DNA from: Phoronis australis
Taxonomy: Eukaryota; Phoronida; Phoronidae
Assembly: GCA_002633005.1 (NCBI GenBank)
Contig: NMRA01000039.1
Span: forward strand, 569,533-633,532
Length of the DNA stretch: 64,000 nucleotides
Reading direction: 5' to 3'
Of this stretch, positions 12,701-23,832 are shown piece after piece. How positions within the stretch are numbered: the stretch's first letter is position 1; each line of letters starts with the position of its first letter. The notes under the pieces are model-generated. The model worked only from the letters and a program-made list of their open reading frames with translations, searched no databases and was not told the origin of the DNA. Made by a program: the position numbers and the translations under genes.

Positions 12701-15060
12701 TCACAACCTAAATCAATGATTAGCGCAAGTCATATTTCTACATGACCAATGTTGCGTTGTTTTATAGTGCAGATATCTACACGTTCCAACAAGTCACATA
12801 CAGCAAGCCAACAAATATCAAAACCAGAAAAAGCAAGCTGGTAGCTTTTGCCATCTTTAATCAGTGATACATCACTTTTACAGCGCCTATAAGTCCCTCT
12901 TCCATCACAAAAACGACATTTGACACCTACCATTACAAATTTTTCGTCAAAAATTTTCCTAGTCAATTTAAGTATGATTTCAGAGCTTCGGAAAATCGGA
13001 AATTTCGTTATTGCTTGAGATAAAGCTCTAAAAGTTAGCTTTATGCAGCGAGTCATTTTAAGCTCCCAGCAAAGTTTCAACGAGTAAGAAACTGCCATTT
13101 CTAGTTTGGCACCTGAACTGGCCAGATAATTTTTTTGTCTTCGCTGTTTCATGTAGCTTAGGGTTAAGTAACCATGATTTAGGGGGGTGACCGTTCGCAA
13201 CCCTTGAGCATTTTTTGAATATGCAGATTAAGGTAACCATCATGCAAAATTACATTTTGCTTTCATTTTCCTTTCCAAGCACTGCAGGCAAAGTTTCAAC
13301 GAATACGAAACTGCCGTTTCTTTACAAATTCCGAAATCATTTCTCAATTGAGTAAAGAACAGGTTGGGCTCAATTTTACAGCGGTGAATGGTTAAAATAA
13401 TTATTCACTGATCAGGCTGATTTTTCGCTTTAAAAACGTTCTTAGATAGGCAACAACGGTGTTACAAAATTTGATTTCATGAATTTTTAAAATATAGCTA
13501 TACCCAGTAGTATTGGTCCTGGTACAAACATGAAGCACCGGGAAATTCCTTCAGCAGTCTCTTGGCAACGGTTGTCTTGCCTCCATTGGTGACGCTGAAA
13601 CAACATTTTTACATGAGACAGGTAACTGGTTCATTTTTTATGATCCTGGTTACTGTTAAAAGGGCAATTCACCGCTGGTTACCCACCAACATTGAATAAA
13701 TGTACGTAACCGATGTGCTCTGGGGTTTAAAAACTTCACAAGTTTTTTATCTTGAATAATTGCGGAAGGAGTAGATTGCTCAAGTCCCAGGCAACACGGA
13801 CATGCACAGTTTTTGAATTTCCAATTCTAGGGTTAGCCAACGCCAACAAACTGTGGAGTCGCTGATGGTTCCTACTTTCTTGTTGGTAACGGAAATTTAG
13901 TCTTCTCACGATAAGAAAGATAATGAAACAGATTTTATGAGTTAAAGTGACTTCATTCACTTTCCGTTTTCTGACAGCTTTATACTGGGGAAAGGCAGTT
14001 TCAACACAACGCAGAAACTTTCATGAAGTGCAATGTAATCTGTGTGCAAAAGTGTCATCCAAATTCGAGGCAAATTATTCAGACACAACATAATCAAGGG
14101 GAATTCCTTCCAACAATTCACATTTTTAAGTTAAAATGTCTATGAACCATTGCTCTACGGAAAAAATTGGCTTCATTTATTCCATCTATCGTCATGCTAT
14201 TGGTTTTAACTTGTTCTTTAATAAGACGAGAAGGGAGTTTTGCTCTTAAAAAGCACCGACTGATGATATTGCTCAAGACTATGCTCTATAATATAAATAG
14301 CACGGTGTGATAAGACAAATTATAGAGCCTGGACACAAACAGTCAAGCATTTTCAGTTTTGTGCACGACCAAAATCACCTCTCATCCGAATAAAGAACAA
14401 GATGCGACCAATTTTACAAAAGCATGTGGTCTAAATAAAATTGGCTGGACATGGTCATTTTAAGCAGCAATTCAATTTCGCTGCTTTCAGTTTAGTCTTC
14501 TGATCTACTATACCATAACAATTCAGCACCTTCGGATGATGGGTTTATTTGGTTGCCATCCGGGTTGTAATTAGTACCTGTCTCATTCAATGACAACAAA
14601 ATCTCTTAGCGCTTGTGAAAACTGCTTAAACCTGTTTCATGAATGCAGCCACAGATCAGTTTTACTTTGTAGAGTTGGATATTGACTTCGTAGAGTTTGA
14701 CGGAGGCTGCATTTTTGCATCATTTGACGCGTTTCTTATTTTACGGTTGTCTCACCTTGGACACATGTCCGCCAAATTTTAAGAAATACAACTAAAGACA
14801 TGAGAATCACCTTGCTCATTTCTTGATTATCTAATTTTTCTTGATAGACAATTCTCTTTTCCACTAAGCTCATTCATTATGTATCGTTACGTGTTAGTGT
14901 AAGAATTTCAAGACTGTTTTCTTGGATCCCAGGAAATTGATATGGACTCCGCGCGAGTTTGTTGGACCCCAGTGTTTGGGATTGTAGGATGAATACTGCC
15001 ATGCCTGGTGATTCATAGTAATTTTAACAGTTACCCTCCAATTCCAACAACAAAGGACAT
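3478..15060 (-). CDS. NMRK: Nicotinamide riboside kinase, complete seven-exon gene
   Basis: Coding exons, 5' to 3' on the minus strand: 15060-15035, 13594-13504, 12020-11945, 9916-9787, 7150-7079, 5454-5351, 3557-3478. All introns are GT-AG and all phases agree, giving 579 bases and 192 residues plus stop; human NMRK1 has 199. NMRKs phosphorylate nicotinamide riboside with ATP to NMN in cytosolic NAD salvage. Visible motifs: P-loop GGVTNGGKTT (residues 8-17, split by intron 1), YQDQYY with the Asp matching the catalytic Asp36 of human NMRK1, NWDCEEALNM, LLVDGFLLY (family proteins usually have EGFLL; here D), LPYEECNRRR and GYFDTVVWPAYLKF. The ATG at 15058-15060 starts a hydrophobic beta-strand just before the P-loop, as in the human protein. 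NMRK1 versus NMRK2 cannot be decided. Introns hold a THAP domain, a CA repeat and a SINE-like piece. Confidence 0.94.
4093..4636 (-). other. Two adjacent hydrophobic reading frames in the last NMRK intron
   Basis: Minus-strand frames at 4376-4636 (86 codons) and 4093-4344 (83 codons) both encode long hydrophobic stretches with interspersed Cys, for example LLSVLLTFLFAHIHKC and LLAFMVGGPALICSIIALIS. They are in tandem and could be pieces of one decayed membrane-protein gene. No family is recognised, and hydrophobic frames arise easily in AT-rich DNA. Confidence 0.2.
4241..4281. repeat. Perfect 13-bp inverted repeat
   Basis: TCCCAACTTGTTC at 4241-4253 is exactly complementary to 4269-4281, with a 15-base loop. 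It lies within the hydrophobic frame at 4093-4344. Function unknown. Confidence 0.6.
5915..5980 (+). mobile_element. Possible tRNA-derived SINE fragment
   Basis: GCAGCGTGGTCAAATGG followed by a pairing-rich GTGCTGCTTCC stretch resembles the 5' half of a tRNA with an A-box-like TGGTCAAATGG. A good B box (GGTTCGANNCC) is not present, and no complete cloverleaf forms. It lies in an NMRK intron. This may be the head of a decayed tRNA-derived SINE. Confidence 0.3.
6730..6788. repeat. (AC)n microsatellite
   Basis: 59 bases of uninterrupted AC dinucleotide, followed by alternating purine-pyrimidine TGCGTGTGCGCGCGC. It is intronic in NMRK. Reading frames crossing it are repeat artefacts. Confidence 0.97.
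7606..7902 (+). CDS. THAP zinc-finger domain reading frame
   Basis: Starting at the ATG at 7606 the frame encodes a THAP (C2CH) DNA-binding domain: MPLYC at the N-terminus, a second Cys at residue 12, SFLRLP at 24-29, the conserved Trp in MLRKW (38) and VCGRHF with the C-x2-H pair at 62-65, then DSDF. The first Cys pair is spaced by six residues, longer than the usual two to four, and the AVPT box is replaced by SVAY. An upstream in-frame ATG-less extension exists but THAP domains normally sit at the N-terminus with MP, so 7606 is preferred. The frame ends at 7902 with no recognisable partner domain. It lies antisense in NMRK intron 4 and may be a host exon or a transposase remnant. Confidence 0.65.
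   Translation: MPLYCGASVPACPNYEAAKKAGVSFLRLPREPEMLRKWFAVVKNERYGVNSKYEAVKHLRVCGRHFVDSDFSDEFRLTKELSIRSVAYACSLRLSSIS
13069..13321 (+). repeat. Pair of near-identical 34-bp direct repeats
   Basis: GCAAAGTTTCAACGAGTAAG at 13069 recurs with few changes at 13288; each match extends about 34 bases through a 'gaaactgcc.tttct' block. The two are 219 bp apart in NMRK intron 2. Meaning unknown. Confidence 0.5.
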
Positions 15061-18013
15061 TCTGTCTCTTTTGCTTGTCGGCGGGAATTACCACACAATG
15101 TAACAAACTGTTTCAGTGGTTGTTATCTGGTTGCTTGTCGATTTCCACTGTCTCCCAGTCAGTTGATTCTTCCCACCTGCCCACTAGAGTGCCTCCAAAA
15201 GTGAGTTCAAGAGTTGCTTGGGTTGACCTTCTCTATGTGACCTCCTCTTCAGTGGCTGAATCAAAGAGAAAGGTCAAAACGGCATGTTAAAATTCACTAC
15301 ACTTAATAGGCTCATTATTTGGCGAAATGAAATTTCTCCAAGCATTTTGCTTTTTCGCAATGATATAATTGTTTTTGTTAGTTTGTTTCTTGGCATTTTT
15401 CGTCCGATAGACACGAAATTCACACACAACGTGTATCTTGAGGTCAACAGTTTTTGGTAGGAATCATTTTTCAAATTTTCACAGGCGTTACTTGACGAAT
15501 CAGTCATTTAGTGTGTCAATAAACATTGCGATGCACAAAGTCTAAAGAAAAAGTTTCTCTCTGACTTCCATTTTCGTATTATTTGAGATTTACAACTGAC
15601 AAGGGTCGGACACTGGTACGCTTCTCAGACTTCAGCGCAGTCATGCGTCTCAGGATTCAATAACAATTGATCGACAAGGAATTTTAACATAACATGAAAC
15701 TCATCAATATTTCGAGACTTTTTGTCTTCAGTCAAGATCGAACAACAGAAAGCGCTTTGACATCCATTATTATTATTATTTTGGCCTTGCGACGTTGTAC
15801 CTTCTTTGTCCCTTATATGCTTCACCCACTTGGTATGTAAATGGATCTCCCAAGGTCATTTAGGAATTAAGAATAGGTTATCGATTGTTCGCTTTTTGTC
15901 GTGTTCGAAGGTGTTATGACTTACTCAGTATTCGACTGTGGCACGCTTCACCCTAACGTAGTTTTCATGACATGCCAAATTTTTCGTTTGAAATTTTTAC
16001 ACAACAGAATGCGATGTTGTTCGAGGACTTGCTGTCGTTGGCCTAGCCAATGTCACCAGCACCTTGAGGCAAGAGTGGCGTCAGTGATGTTGCCATAGTT
16101 GGCATTATAAGTTTTGTCGGTGGCTTCATGTCACTGGCGTCGTCATCATTTGCGATTCTCGGATCACAGTTGGTACCTTAATGTTCTGCTCACTGTTGAA
16201 GGCGGCATCGATGTCTTCGGTCGTGTTGTTATTAACGTTGCTCATTGCATTGTCAGTAGTCTTGATAGTGTCAGTGCCAATGACAGTGTCCTTGTGTTAA
16301 GCCCTCACATTAAACTCGATCAAACTGTAGTTTTGAAGCTAATGACGTGCACACAGGTGAATGAAAACTAAAAAAAGCATTATACAAAAAGTAGGGTCGA
16401 TGTCTGCACTTAAAGGCAGTAAACGAATGCGTATGATGGGAACTACTTTACGGATCAACGTCACGTGTAGAATCTAACGAGACTTCAAAAGTCAACAGGT
16501 GGAAATAAAGCTTGTATTCAATTGACTCACACACAACTTGTCCATACAAATGCGGTTGCGCTGAAAACGTCAAAAATAACAATCACAAATGTGGTGTAAG
16601 TTTTGCATTATGTTTCTCAATGAATTAAGAAACCTTGTCGAGAATGACCTTGGTGTCTAAGCTGCATTTTTTTCAAAAATTGACTGAATTTTATTTTGGT
16701 TAACAAATTGGGTTCTCTCACATGGTTGGAAACTGAAATCTCGGGAGTAACAACGCTGTTACAAATTGTGGGGGACAAACTGTGTAGCCAATAGACAAAA
16801 TCTGAAGGCGTCGGCACAGCATCATGAAGGTGGATTAACAAGACCCGAGAGGTGTTTCGCTAAAATAAATTTCTACTCCGATTGGATGAGTAAATAATAG
16901 ATTTAATTATTGTATTCACGCTCATACTGGAACTGAAACCAGAGGAAGCACCTAACACAATCAGAATCAACTTGCACTCGCACATTGTATATCATATTAA
17001 ATTGATTATCTGCGCTCTATTTGTAAGTACGGGTCATGTAAAGGCACTGTCTTCTGGTGATAGTTGGCCAACCCAGCAAATGCTGGTCAATAACATATTA
17101 TTGCTCGTTCATTTAACAGGTGACAGCCCGGTTAATTTTTGAGTGAGCGAGTGAACACCTACCAATGCTTTTCTATGCTACGTTTCGTGGTGTACCTATC
17201 GTTAAACCTCTTGCTTTCAATTTACTTTTTCATCTGGTGTGGGTTCTCCATATGCTAATGACCTATATTATTCCATATACATGTTTGTGCGACCTTCATG
17301 TGTGCCATGAAGTTAAAAATGGAAAGTAGAGTCAGTGTGCATTTCACTGGAGAGCTATATTCCCTTATCTGCGTAGTATTATTCTCTTGGTATAAGTTCG
17401 CATTTGATGACTTCCAAAAAATTAGCGCGCAGACAAACGTTCCACATCACAGCGAAGTATGTTTGTTTTGATTTCATAAACTGAAAGGAAAAAACACTAA
17501 CTAAAAGGCACTATTCACTACTCTCATATATTGATGGCGCTGTAAAAAACGATTATTGTACATTGTTGTTTAAGAGACAGTGCCTTGATTTAGTACCAAT
17601 TTTAACAACACAAACGTGAAAGCGCACGTTTTCCAAACATTCAGAACCATTGTAGTTTTGACACAACACCCCGTTTTCAATGATTGTGGTGAATTCGTGC
17701 AAGCAGTGAATACGGACAAAACATTCACAAAATACGCTAAATACAAACATTGAACGTTTCACTAAGCATTTACAACAACCGTGCGATTTAGATAAAAATG
17801 ATAGCACTGAAAAGCTTCAAAAGCTAGGTACTACCAGTTTGAAGGTCAAAAGCAAATGTACTCAGTTACCTTGAAAATGACTAAGGGCGGAACTGTACAT
17901 AAATATATGAACGAGCAACTTAAAACGAAACAAAGTCGAAACTAGATAACCATATTACTGCATGTAAAACCAGGTTACTGCAAACAAAATGACTTATCTA
18001 ACCTTTTACTTAC
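15061..18013. other. Upstream of NMRK; no convincing gene
   Basis: The NMRK promoter and 5' UTR must begin just above 15060, but I see no clear TATA or initiator. Around 16112-16270 the minus strand reads as an open Asn/Thr-rich stretch without recognisable domain, perhaps decayed coding sequence. A Cys-rich 84-codon minus frame at 17553-17807 has an acceptor-like CAG upstream but no recognisable family. Confidence 0.35.
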
Positions 18014-18273
18014 ATCGTGTATTCCTTGTTCAGACTATACATCGGAGACCAGCACAACGTCACGATTGAACCACCACAATAACAAAAGTAAGTTCGAAAT
18101 AAATGAGCAAAGGTAGTATGAATGTGATCCGCTGCAAGGCGCTCAAGGCGTGTCAAATATGAAGATGAAATAGGGCGTGAAACACAATCAACATTCCAAT
18201 AAATACTGTACAAGACCAGTAACGAGCATACTGCTAGTACTAACGCCAATATAAATAAAAACAGCTGACACAT
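18014..18273 (-). CDS. Putative first exon of a membrane-anchored protein
   Basis: From ATG 18271-18273 the minus strand encodes MCQLFLFILALVLAVC and continues hydrophobic through LLVLYSIYW, a signal-anchor-like segment of about 25 residues. About 60 more polar residues follow, including SSYLTRLERLAADH. The frame meets a strong donor, GAT|GTAAGTAAA, at 18014/18013. The open frame extends upstream to about 18372 with another hydrophobic stretch, so a longer start is possible. No downstream exon could be assigned with confidence and the family is not recognised. Confidence 0.35.
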
Positions 18274-19379
18274 ACTACTCCACCCGAAAAGCAGAGTTGA
18301 TATGCTTAACAAACTGAATATCCAAATACTGCCGATGCAAACGCCAAACAAATACAACGAAACCAATAAAGATCAGTAACATGGTTCACATCAAATGAAT
18401 TAATCTGTCGACACCAAAAGTACCAGCTTGCGAACGGGTCAGCGTAACACTGAATTGGCCGTCTTCGCAACTCGTGCACCTACAGACGATACATAGAGAG
18501 TCCTTGTGCACCTCAGTTACTCCTCTCATTGTCCACTCGTTACCATTAGTACCGCAGGCCCGTAGGAAGGTAAAAATTATTTGGGGGGGGCACAAACCAA
18601 TTCGACCTTGTCAACTTACCTCTTTCCTATCACCACCCCCAGCCCCCGTTCTCTGGATGTCACCTTATTTGTACCGACCCCACACGTCCGCCATAGGTGA
18701 GTTGGGGCGGAGGGGGGATAATACTTGAGATGCAGCCATCAGGATTTGAGTAACCGTGAACCAACAAAGTTTCACGGAGAGTAAGAATAGGTCTAGGACC
18801 AGCGCAATGACGGGTAGCTGAGTTCCAACAATAGATTCGATGAACTAAAGCTAGTCGCTAGTCAGCTCAGCCACGATTCACTTGAGATAGACAGCTTAGC
18901 TCTTACCTATTCCTCTGCGCCGCGGCTGGCTCTAAGGTCAAGATTCGTTTTATTATGATCAAGTTTCGGGAAAACCTCATTTTATCATGGCCATTATTTG
19001 AAGGAATTTTTTGGAAAGGTGAGGGCCCGAGATCCCTGGTGTGTCCGTTTCAAAGTCCCTTGATGAAACACAGCCGGTAGTCCACTTTCTTGTGACTGGG
19101 GGGAATGATACAGAGCGTGTCCCAAAATGTACACACTTCAACGCCTGGAGTTCAAATTCAGCTTCCGTGGATCACTAAGAATCTGTGCAGGCCCACGGCA
19201 TAGTTACACCTTATTTTCACCGTGCTGCTTAAGTCATGACGTGCTCCGTGTGTGTAGTATGCACAGGAATGGAAACCAAATGATTCAGTTTTGAAGAAAA
19301 TTTATTGCACAATACTATTGAAAACTAACAACATCAAGGAAGTGCAGAGAATCTTTCCAAGTTGATGAGCAATAAGTTT

Positions 19380-20100
19380 AATTTTATTTAAGTACTTAAA
19401 CTTCTTCTATCTACGGTTTGTGAAATTAAACCCACTAATCTATTTCCTAAGTCAATAAACAGTTTATTGTCATTTGAATTGTGAGAAAATTTTAGGACAC
19501 TTCGTAGAGCTGTCCGACATTCATCAATATCTAAGACTTCTTTCATATAGACAAATCAAATCGTTTAGTGTAATTTTATAGTTGGGGATCTGGTGACAGA
19601 TCGAATTTTCTCAATTTCTGCCTGTAACTAAGTTCGTTGAAGCATTGTCATTTATTACGATATTAGCTTCTAATTGTAAAAAAATCATCAGAATTCGCTC
19701 ATTTTGGTAAATACGTAAACATGTAATTCAGAAACTAACAATCGAATCCTTGTTTTAATGAATTTTATTCCTTTTTTATTCCCTGTTGGTGAGTTTAAAC
19801 GACAAATCTTGTATCAAAGTCAAAAAGCAATGCATTTATTGTCATTTGAATTGTGAGTAAATTTTTGGGAAATGTCCAAATTTCATCAAATTCTTTGAAG
19901 AGTTATTTTAGATCCAAGTGCACTTTACTATTTAGGAATCTGATTATAGAGTTTTTTCAATATTCAGGCTTCAACTAAATTCACTGAAACATCATCATTT
20001 CTTAAAATATTAGCTTCTAATTGCCAAAAATCATCTATTAACCTATCGCTTTTCGTAGATACACAAACATGTAAATCAGAAACCAACGAATTTGTTTATT
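19380..20100 (+). repeat. Diverged tandem duplication, period about 372 bp, two copies
   Basis: The block beginning TTTATTGTCATTTGAATTGT at 19463 recurs at 19835. Similarity continues through 'attagcttctaattg' and 'cacaaacatgtaa.tcagaaac' to about 20095 in the second copy, and reaches back about 80 bases before each anchor. No coding potential is seen in either copy. Confidence 0.7.
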
Positions 20101-22919
20101 AAAATGGGAACACGTTAGATGGGGCATTCGTATTAAGGTGTATTTTGCTAATTTCCGAGGTATCTATAACAGTTCACGAATTTAACATGAACTCAAAAAA
20201 AAAACGCTGAAATAGTTGTTTATTATTGCGAATATTTTTGAGTACCCCCGTTCGACACGGTCATCACAAGTCGTAGCCTCCAGTCTTTTCGACATTTGTG
20301 AATTAATTACAAACAGTTCCTGGTAACGACCTTCGAAAGAAATACTGTTCTTGTGATACTATTGGAAAAATATAACATTTTTTATAACTAACCATCGGAA
20401 GTAGCCTTTTTGTGTAAATGGGGCTGTTCGGAAAATCTTCAATAACTAGAGGGCGTGCGTGTACTAGTGGTGATAGATTAACAGCCTCGATTTCGCGAGC
20501 CCTTTAAATACATGGTGAAATGGCTTGCAGCCGCGCCAACTGAGTCTGAGATTGCGTAAAAAGGGTGCTTCTATGAGAGGAAGTAAGCACGACCTCATAC
20601 AAAGGTAAGGTTTGTGATTATTTTAACGATTATTCCATGATTATTCTTCCGATGCCTGTTAACTGAGGCACTCGCCGATGTCGACTTCGCGGCAGTCAGT
20701 CGCCAGCCAGAGTCTGGTTACTCTTGTGATACGATACTTGACGTAGCAATCGGGATCTTTGGCATCAAAGCATTATTATTGTTTGGAATGTTTTCTAAAA
20801 GTTTATCAGTGACAGTTACATCAATCAATGCTGAATGTTTATGCTGTCAACTCGATACAGGTTAATGAGGAAGTTAAGATTACAATCCAATCCCAATGGC
20901 AAAGGGTACGTGAGTGATAAATATCCATTGCATATTAGACTATTTGTTTACTCCCTATCATATGTCTTCTGGAAATCTATTACACGTTGAAATGGAAATC
21001 TATCACGTCAGTTTTCACGTAACCTTTGGTTTTTAGGTTTGAAGGCTTGCACCGTGCAGAGGAGATATGCATCGCTTCTGTACCGTCCCTGAATGGACTG
21101 GACAAAAATTGGTTTTTAGCATTTGACTGCAGCTAACCAACAAGATCTTCCCATCCAGTGCAGATCTGTTGTCAAAGCCTACTTTCAATATTGGAGACAA
21201 CGAACAAAGCCTTTGAAAAGGAACAGCTATTTTTAAAGTCATTTTTGTTAAATTACTTATTCAGGTCCCGAGGGAGGATTGGCATGGGGGGGTGTAATAT
21301 TTGGTACAACTGAATGTGTGGAAATAACAGGTAATACATGTTTGGGGAAAAGAGCATGGTGAGGTAATTCTTAACCTTCACGAAGTCCCTTCAAGTTGAT
21401 TTCATGAAACTGTTTTGCTACTTGTATCAATTGTAAAACCACGAAAATATATTACATTTTCCGAATTCACAGTGACTGAATAGTCTTAACTCATGCCTTG
21501 AAATGTTGCAAGTCGTTATAAATTCAAATGACTGCCATTTTTGTGAAAATTGCATTTTTGATGGTGCCTTACGATTTGTAATTACTCTTAAACAACAGAA
21601 AGATTATCCATCATTTTTAAATGACCCAAGTCTTCATATCTTCTATAAGAAGAAAAACGGTTCCCTCAACCTTAGGCTAGAAGTATGCTTGACAGACCCA
21701 TGAACCTGTAATCTGAGTTTAAAATTGCTGAAAGTATCAAAATTAAAAAGGCTTGAAAATGGGTAACAAAGGTTTGAAGTTGTCTCAAAAAACTTGTATA
21801 TTTTACAGACAAGTGATGCGTTTAAAGAATTATTATGGCTAGGGATAAAAAATAAAGACACAGTTTTATGCAATACTCATTATATACACCCTTGGTTTCT
21901 GAAAATAGTAATTATTTACTTTTATGTGAAACTGTAGACCAATCACCATATATTTTTGAAAAACAGGGATAACATTTTTGATCCAATCTGGAGTACTTAA
22001 TTATTCATATTTCAATATTTGTTCCAGGTTCAGTGACATTTTAAGGCCACTTCAAGCTGTATCATAGACAAGCTTTGTTACTCCGTTCTCTTCCCACAGC
22101 ACTTCCACACACCAGCAGTGCTGCATGGCACAATGTGCAAGTCAGTGGCCCTGGAGAAATGTGAATCGCAGTACTAAGTTACCATAAGACAATGTGCCAG
22201 TGGAGTGTCTGTGTATCCAGACGAACTATATCTGACTGCTACACAAATAAGCCTTGTTGGTGAGGATGCCCTTTCATAGGCAATGAGTCATGTGTGGACA
22301 ATAGCTTATTTCCTTTCCTGGAAGAAACATGAGGGACTGAAGCTAAAGAAGACCTAGTCACACTCTGGTCTAGTTCAGAGTCTGATTTTGGGCTCAAAAC
22401 GATTCAAGTGATATGCTGCTGTGTTTACCTTCAAGGGTCTAATTGTGGATGTTATTGAGGCTGAATGAGGTTACATGAAAGAAAGCCACGTGTTGAAACT
22501 GGACCTTTTTTACAAGCGCTTCTATAGGCCATTGAAACTAGAACCCAGTGAAATGAAAGCCAAAAGCTGAGTGACATTAAATTTTCCTTTCAGAAGAAAG
22601 GCTTTATACTATTGGTAAAAACTTTTCAATTTGGTACAGATTATGGGGAAATGACATTCAGTGACTGCATCGATTGTCTTATTGTATGTTTTCAATTGTA
22701 GCTAGCTGCATAAGAATCTGCTATGCACAAGATTCGAGAATAAACAATTATCAGTGTATTTAAAAACAAATGGCAAACTGAAAAAGCACAGAAAGAAACA
22801 ACATTGCGAGGGAGTCCATAATCAGGCATATCAGGTGCTGAATTTCTGAATTACGTTCAATTCTCTCAGGTTATTGCTGAAGGATTGCTTTTCACTTTGT
22901 CCAACGGTGAAATAGATGG
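20101..22919. other. No convincing gene
   Basis: Mostly AT-rich DNA. The only gene-like signal is a plus-strand ATG at 20573 followed by ten codons and a good donor (CAAAG|GTAAGG, 20604/20605), preceded by a TTTAAATAC-like box. No following exon could be matched, so it is not called as a gene. Confidence 0.3.
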
Positions 22920-23832
22920 TCAGGCGGTTGGTTTCAGTTGTTTTTTCTTGCCTGTAACAGAATAGAAATATTAGCAAATTGTAAAAGAAAAGACAAGACA
23001 AAACTACTTTTGTAAGGCAGAACATACTTGACATTTCATCTTCATGTTTATGTGTAGAAACTAATAACCTTTGTACCCAAGTCTTATTTAATATCTGAAT
23101 TAAAATATGTGAAACAGGCTAAAAGTGATTTAACAATGTGTATTTTTCATGACACTTAAAATGTGCTTCTGATCTCAACAAGTAAAATTCATTCTAGGTG
23201 TCAATTTTTTTCCAATGCAATGTTACGACATTTACTGAATTAAGGCTTATTCATGTTAATTCGATAACTGAGCTGGTGGTCCTGGGGGTGGGGTCCACGA
23301 TAAAATAAGGAAACTCACTCATCTAGAGAATTTTATTGGAAACAGCATAGTTTTGAAGAGAAACTGCTGTGAAAAAGTCACTCTTGACTTCTGTGCATCA
23401 CGTACCATACACCTCTTATTTTGGGAGCACTCCCACCCAGGACAATATGAATATGTGCTGCTAGCCTACCCGGCATCGGGTGAGTTTCCAAAAAGAAACA
23501 CTTAGTTCCACTCAATAAAACTGTTATTCAGTGGGGTAACTGGTGGGGATAACATCACCGAACGATGTTGATAGAAACTGATTGCTAAAAACTTACCAAG
23601 TAATGTTGTGTAGTCTCCGAATGGAACTGCATAGTCATAGACATAGAGCACACACGGGGCTTCAGCATCCACACACTTTTTGTCAGTTAGTTGACCCTGT
23701 TGACCGCAATTGCCCACGAATATAGTAACCTTAGGTCTTTTGGGAATTTGTGGCCACCTGTCGAAGACTTGCACCAGGGAAATTAGCAGTAATAAGGCTT
23801 AGCGCGACGACGTATTTTGATAAAAATTCCAT
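22920..23832 (-). CDS. Putative small secreted protein, two exons, frame interrupted
   Basis: ATG 23830-23832 starts a hydrophobic leader (MEFLSKYVVAL). A single extra base near 23790, within 'gcgctaagcc', shifts the frame; the second half of the leader (LLLLISLVQVFD) and the mature part lie in the other frame. The mature part is open to a strong donor ACTTG|GTAAGT at 23597 and contains three Cys (VGNCGQQGQ, KKCVDAEAPC). A good acceptor at 22951 would add a short basic tail ending at TGA 22920-22922. A second frame of that exon is open longer, so another intervening exon is possible. The extra base could be a real mutation, an assembly error or a sign the model is wrong. Family not recognised. 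Confidence 0.35.

Noticed and set aside
12730-13200. 156-codon minus frame in NMRK intron 2
   Set aside because: No family, no splice context, and it overlaps a short direct repeat; kept out as probable chance or decayed repeat.
13595-13680. Alternative NMRK first exon ending near 13669
   Set aside because: It has a GG|GT donor in the right phase but no Met and poor residues; 15035-15060 gives a Met and a proper pre-P-loop strand.
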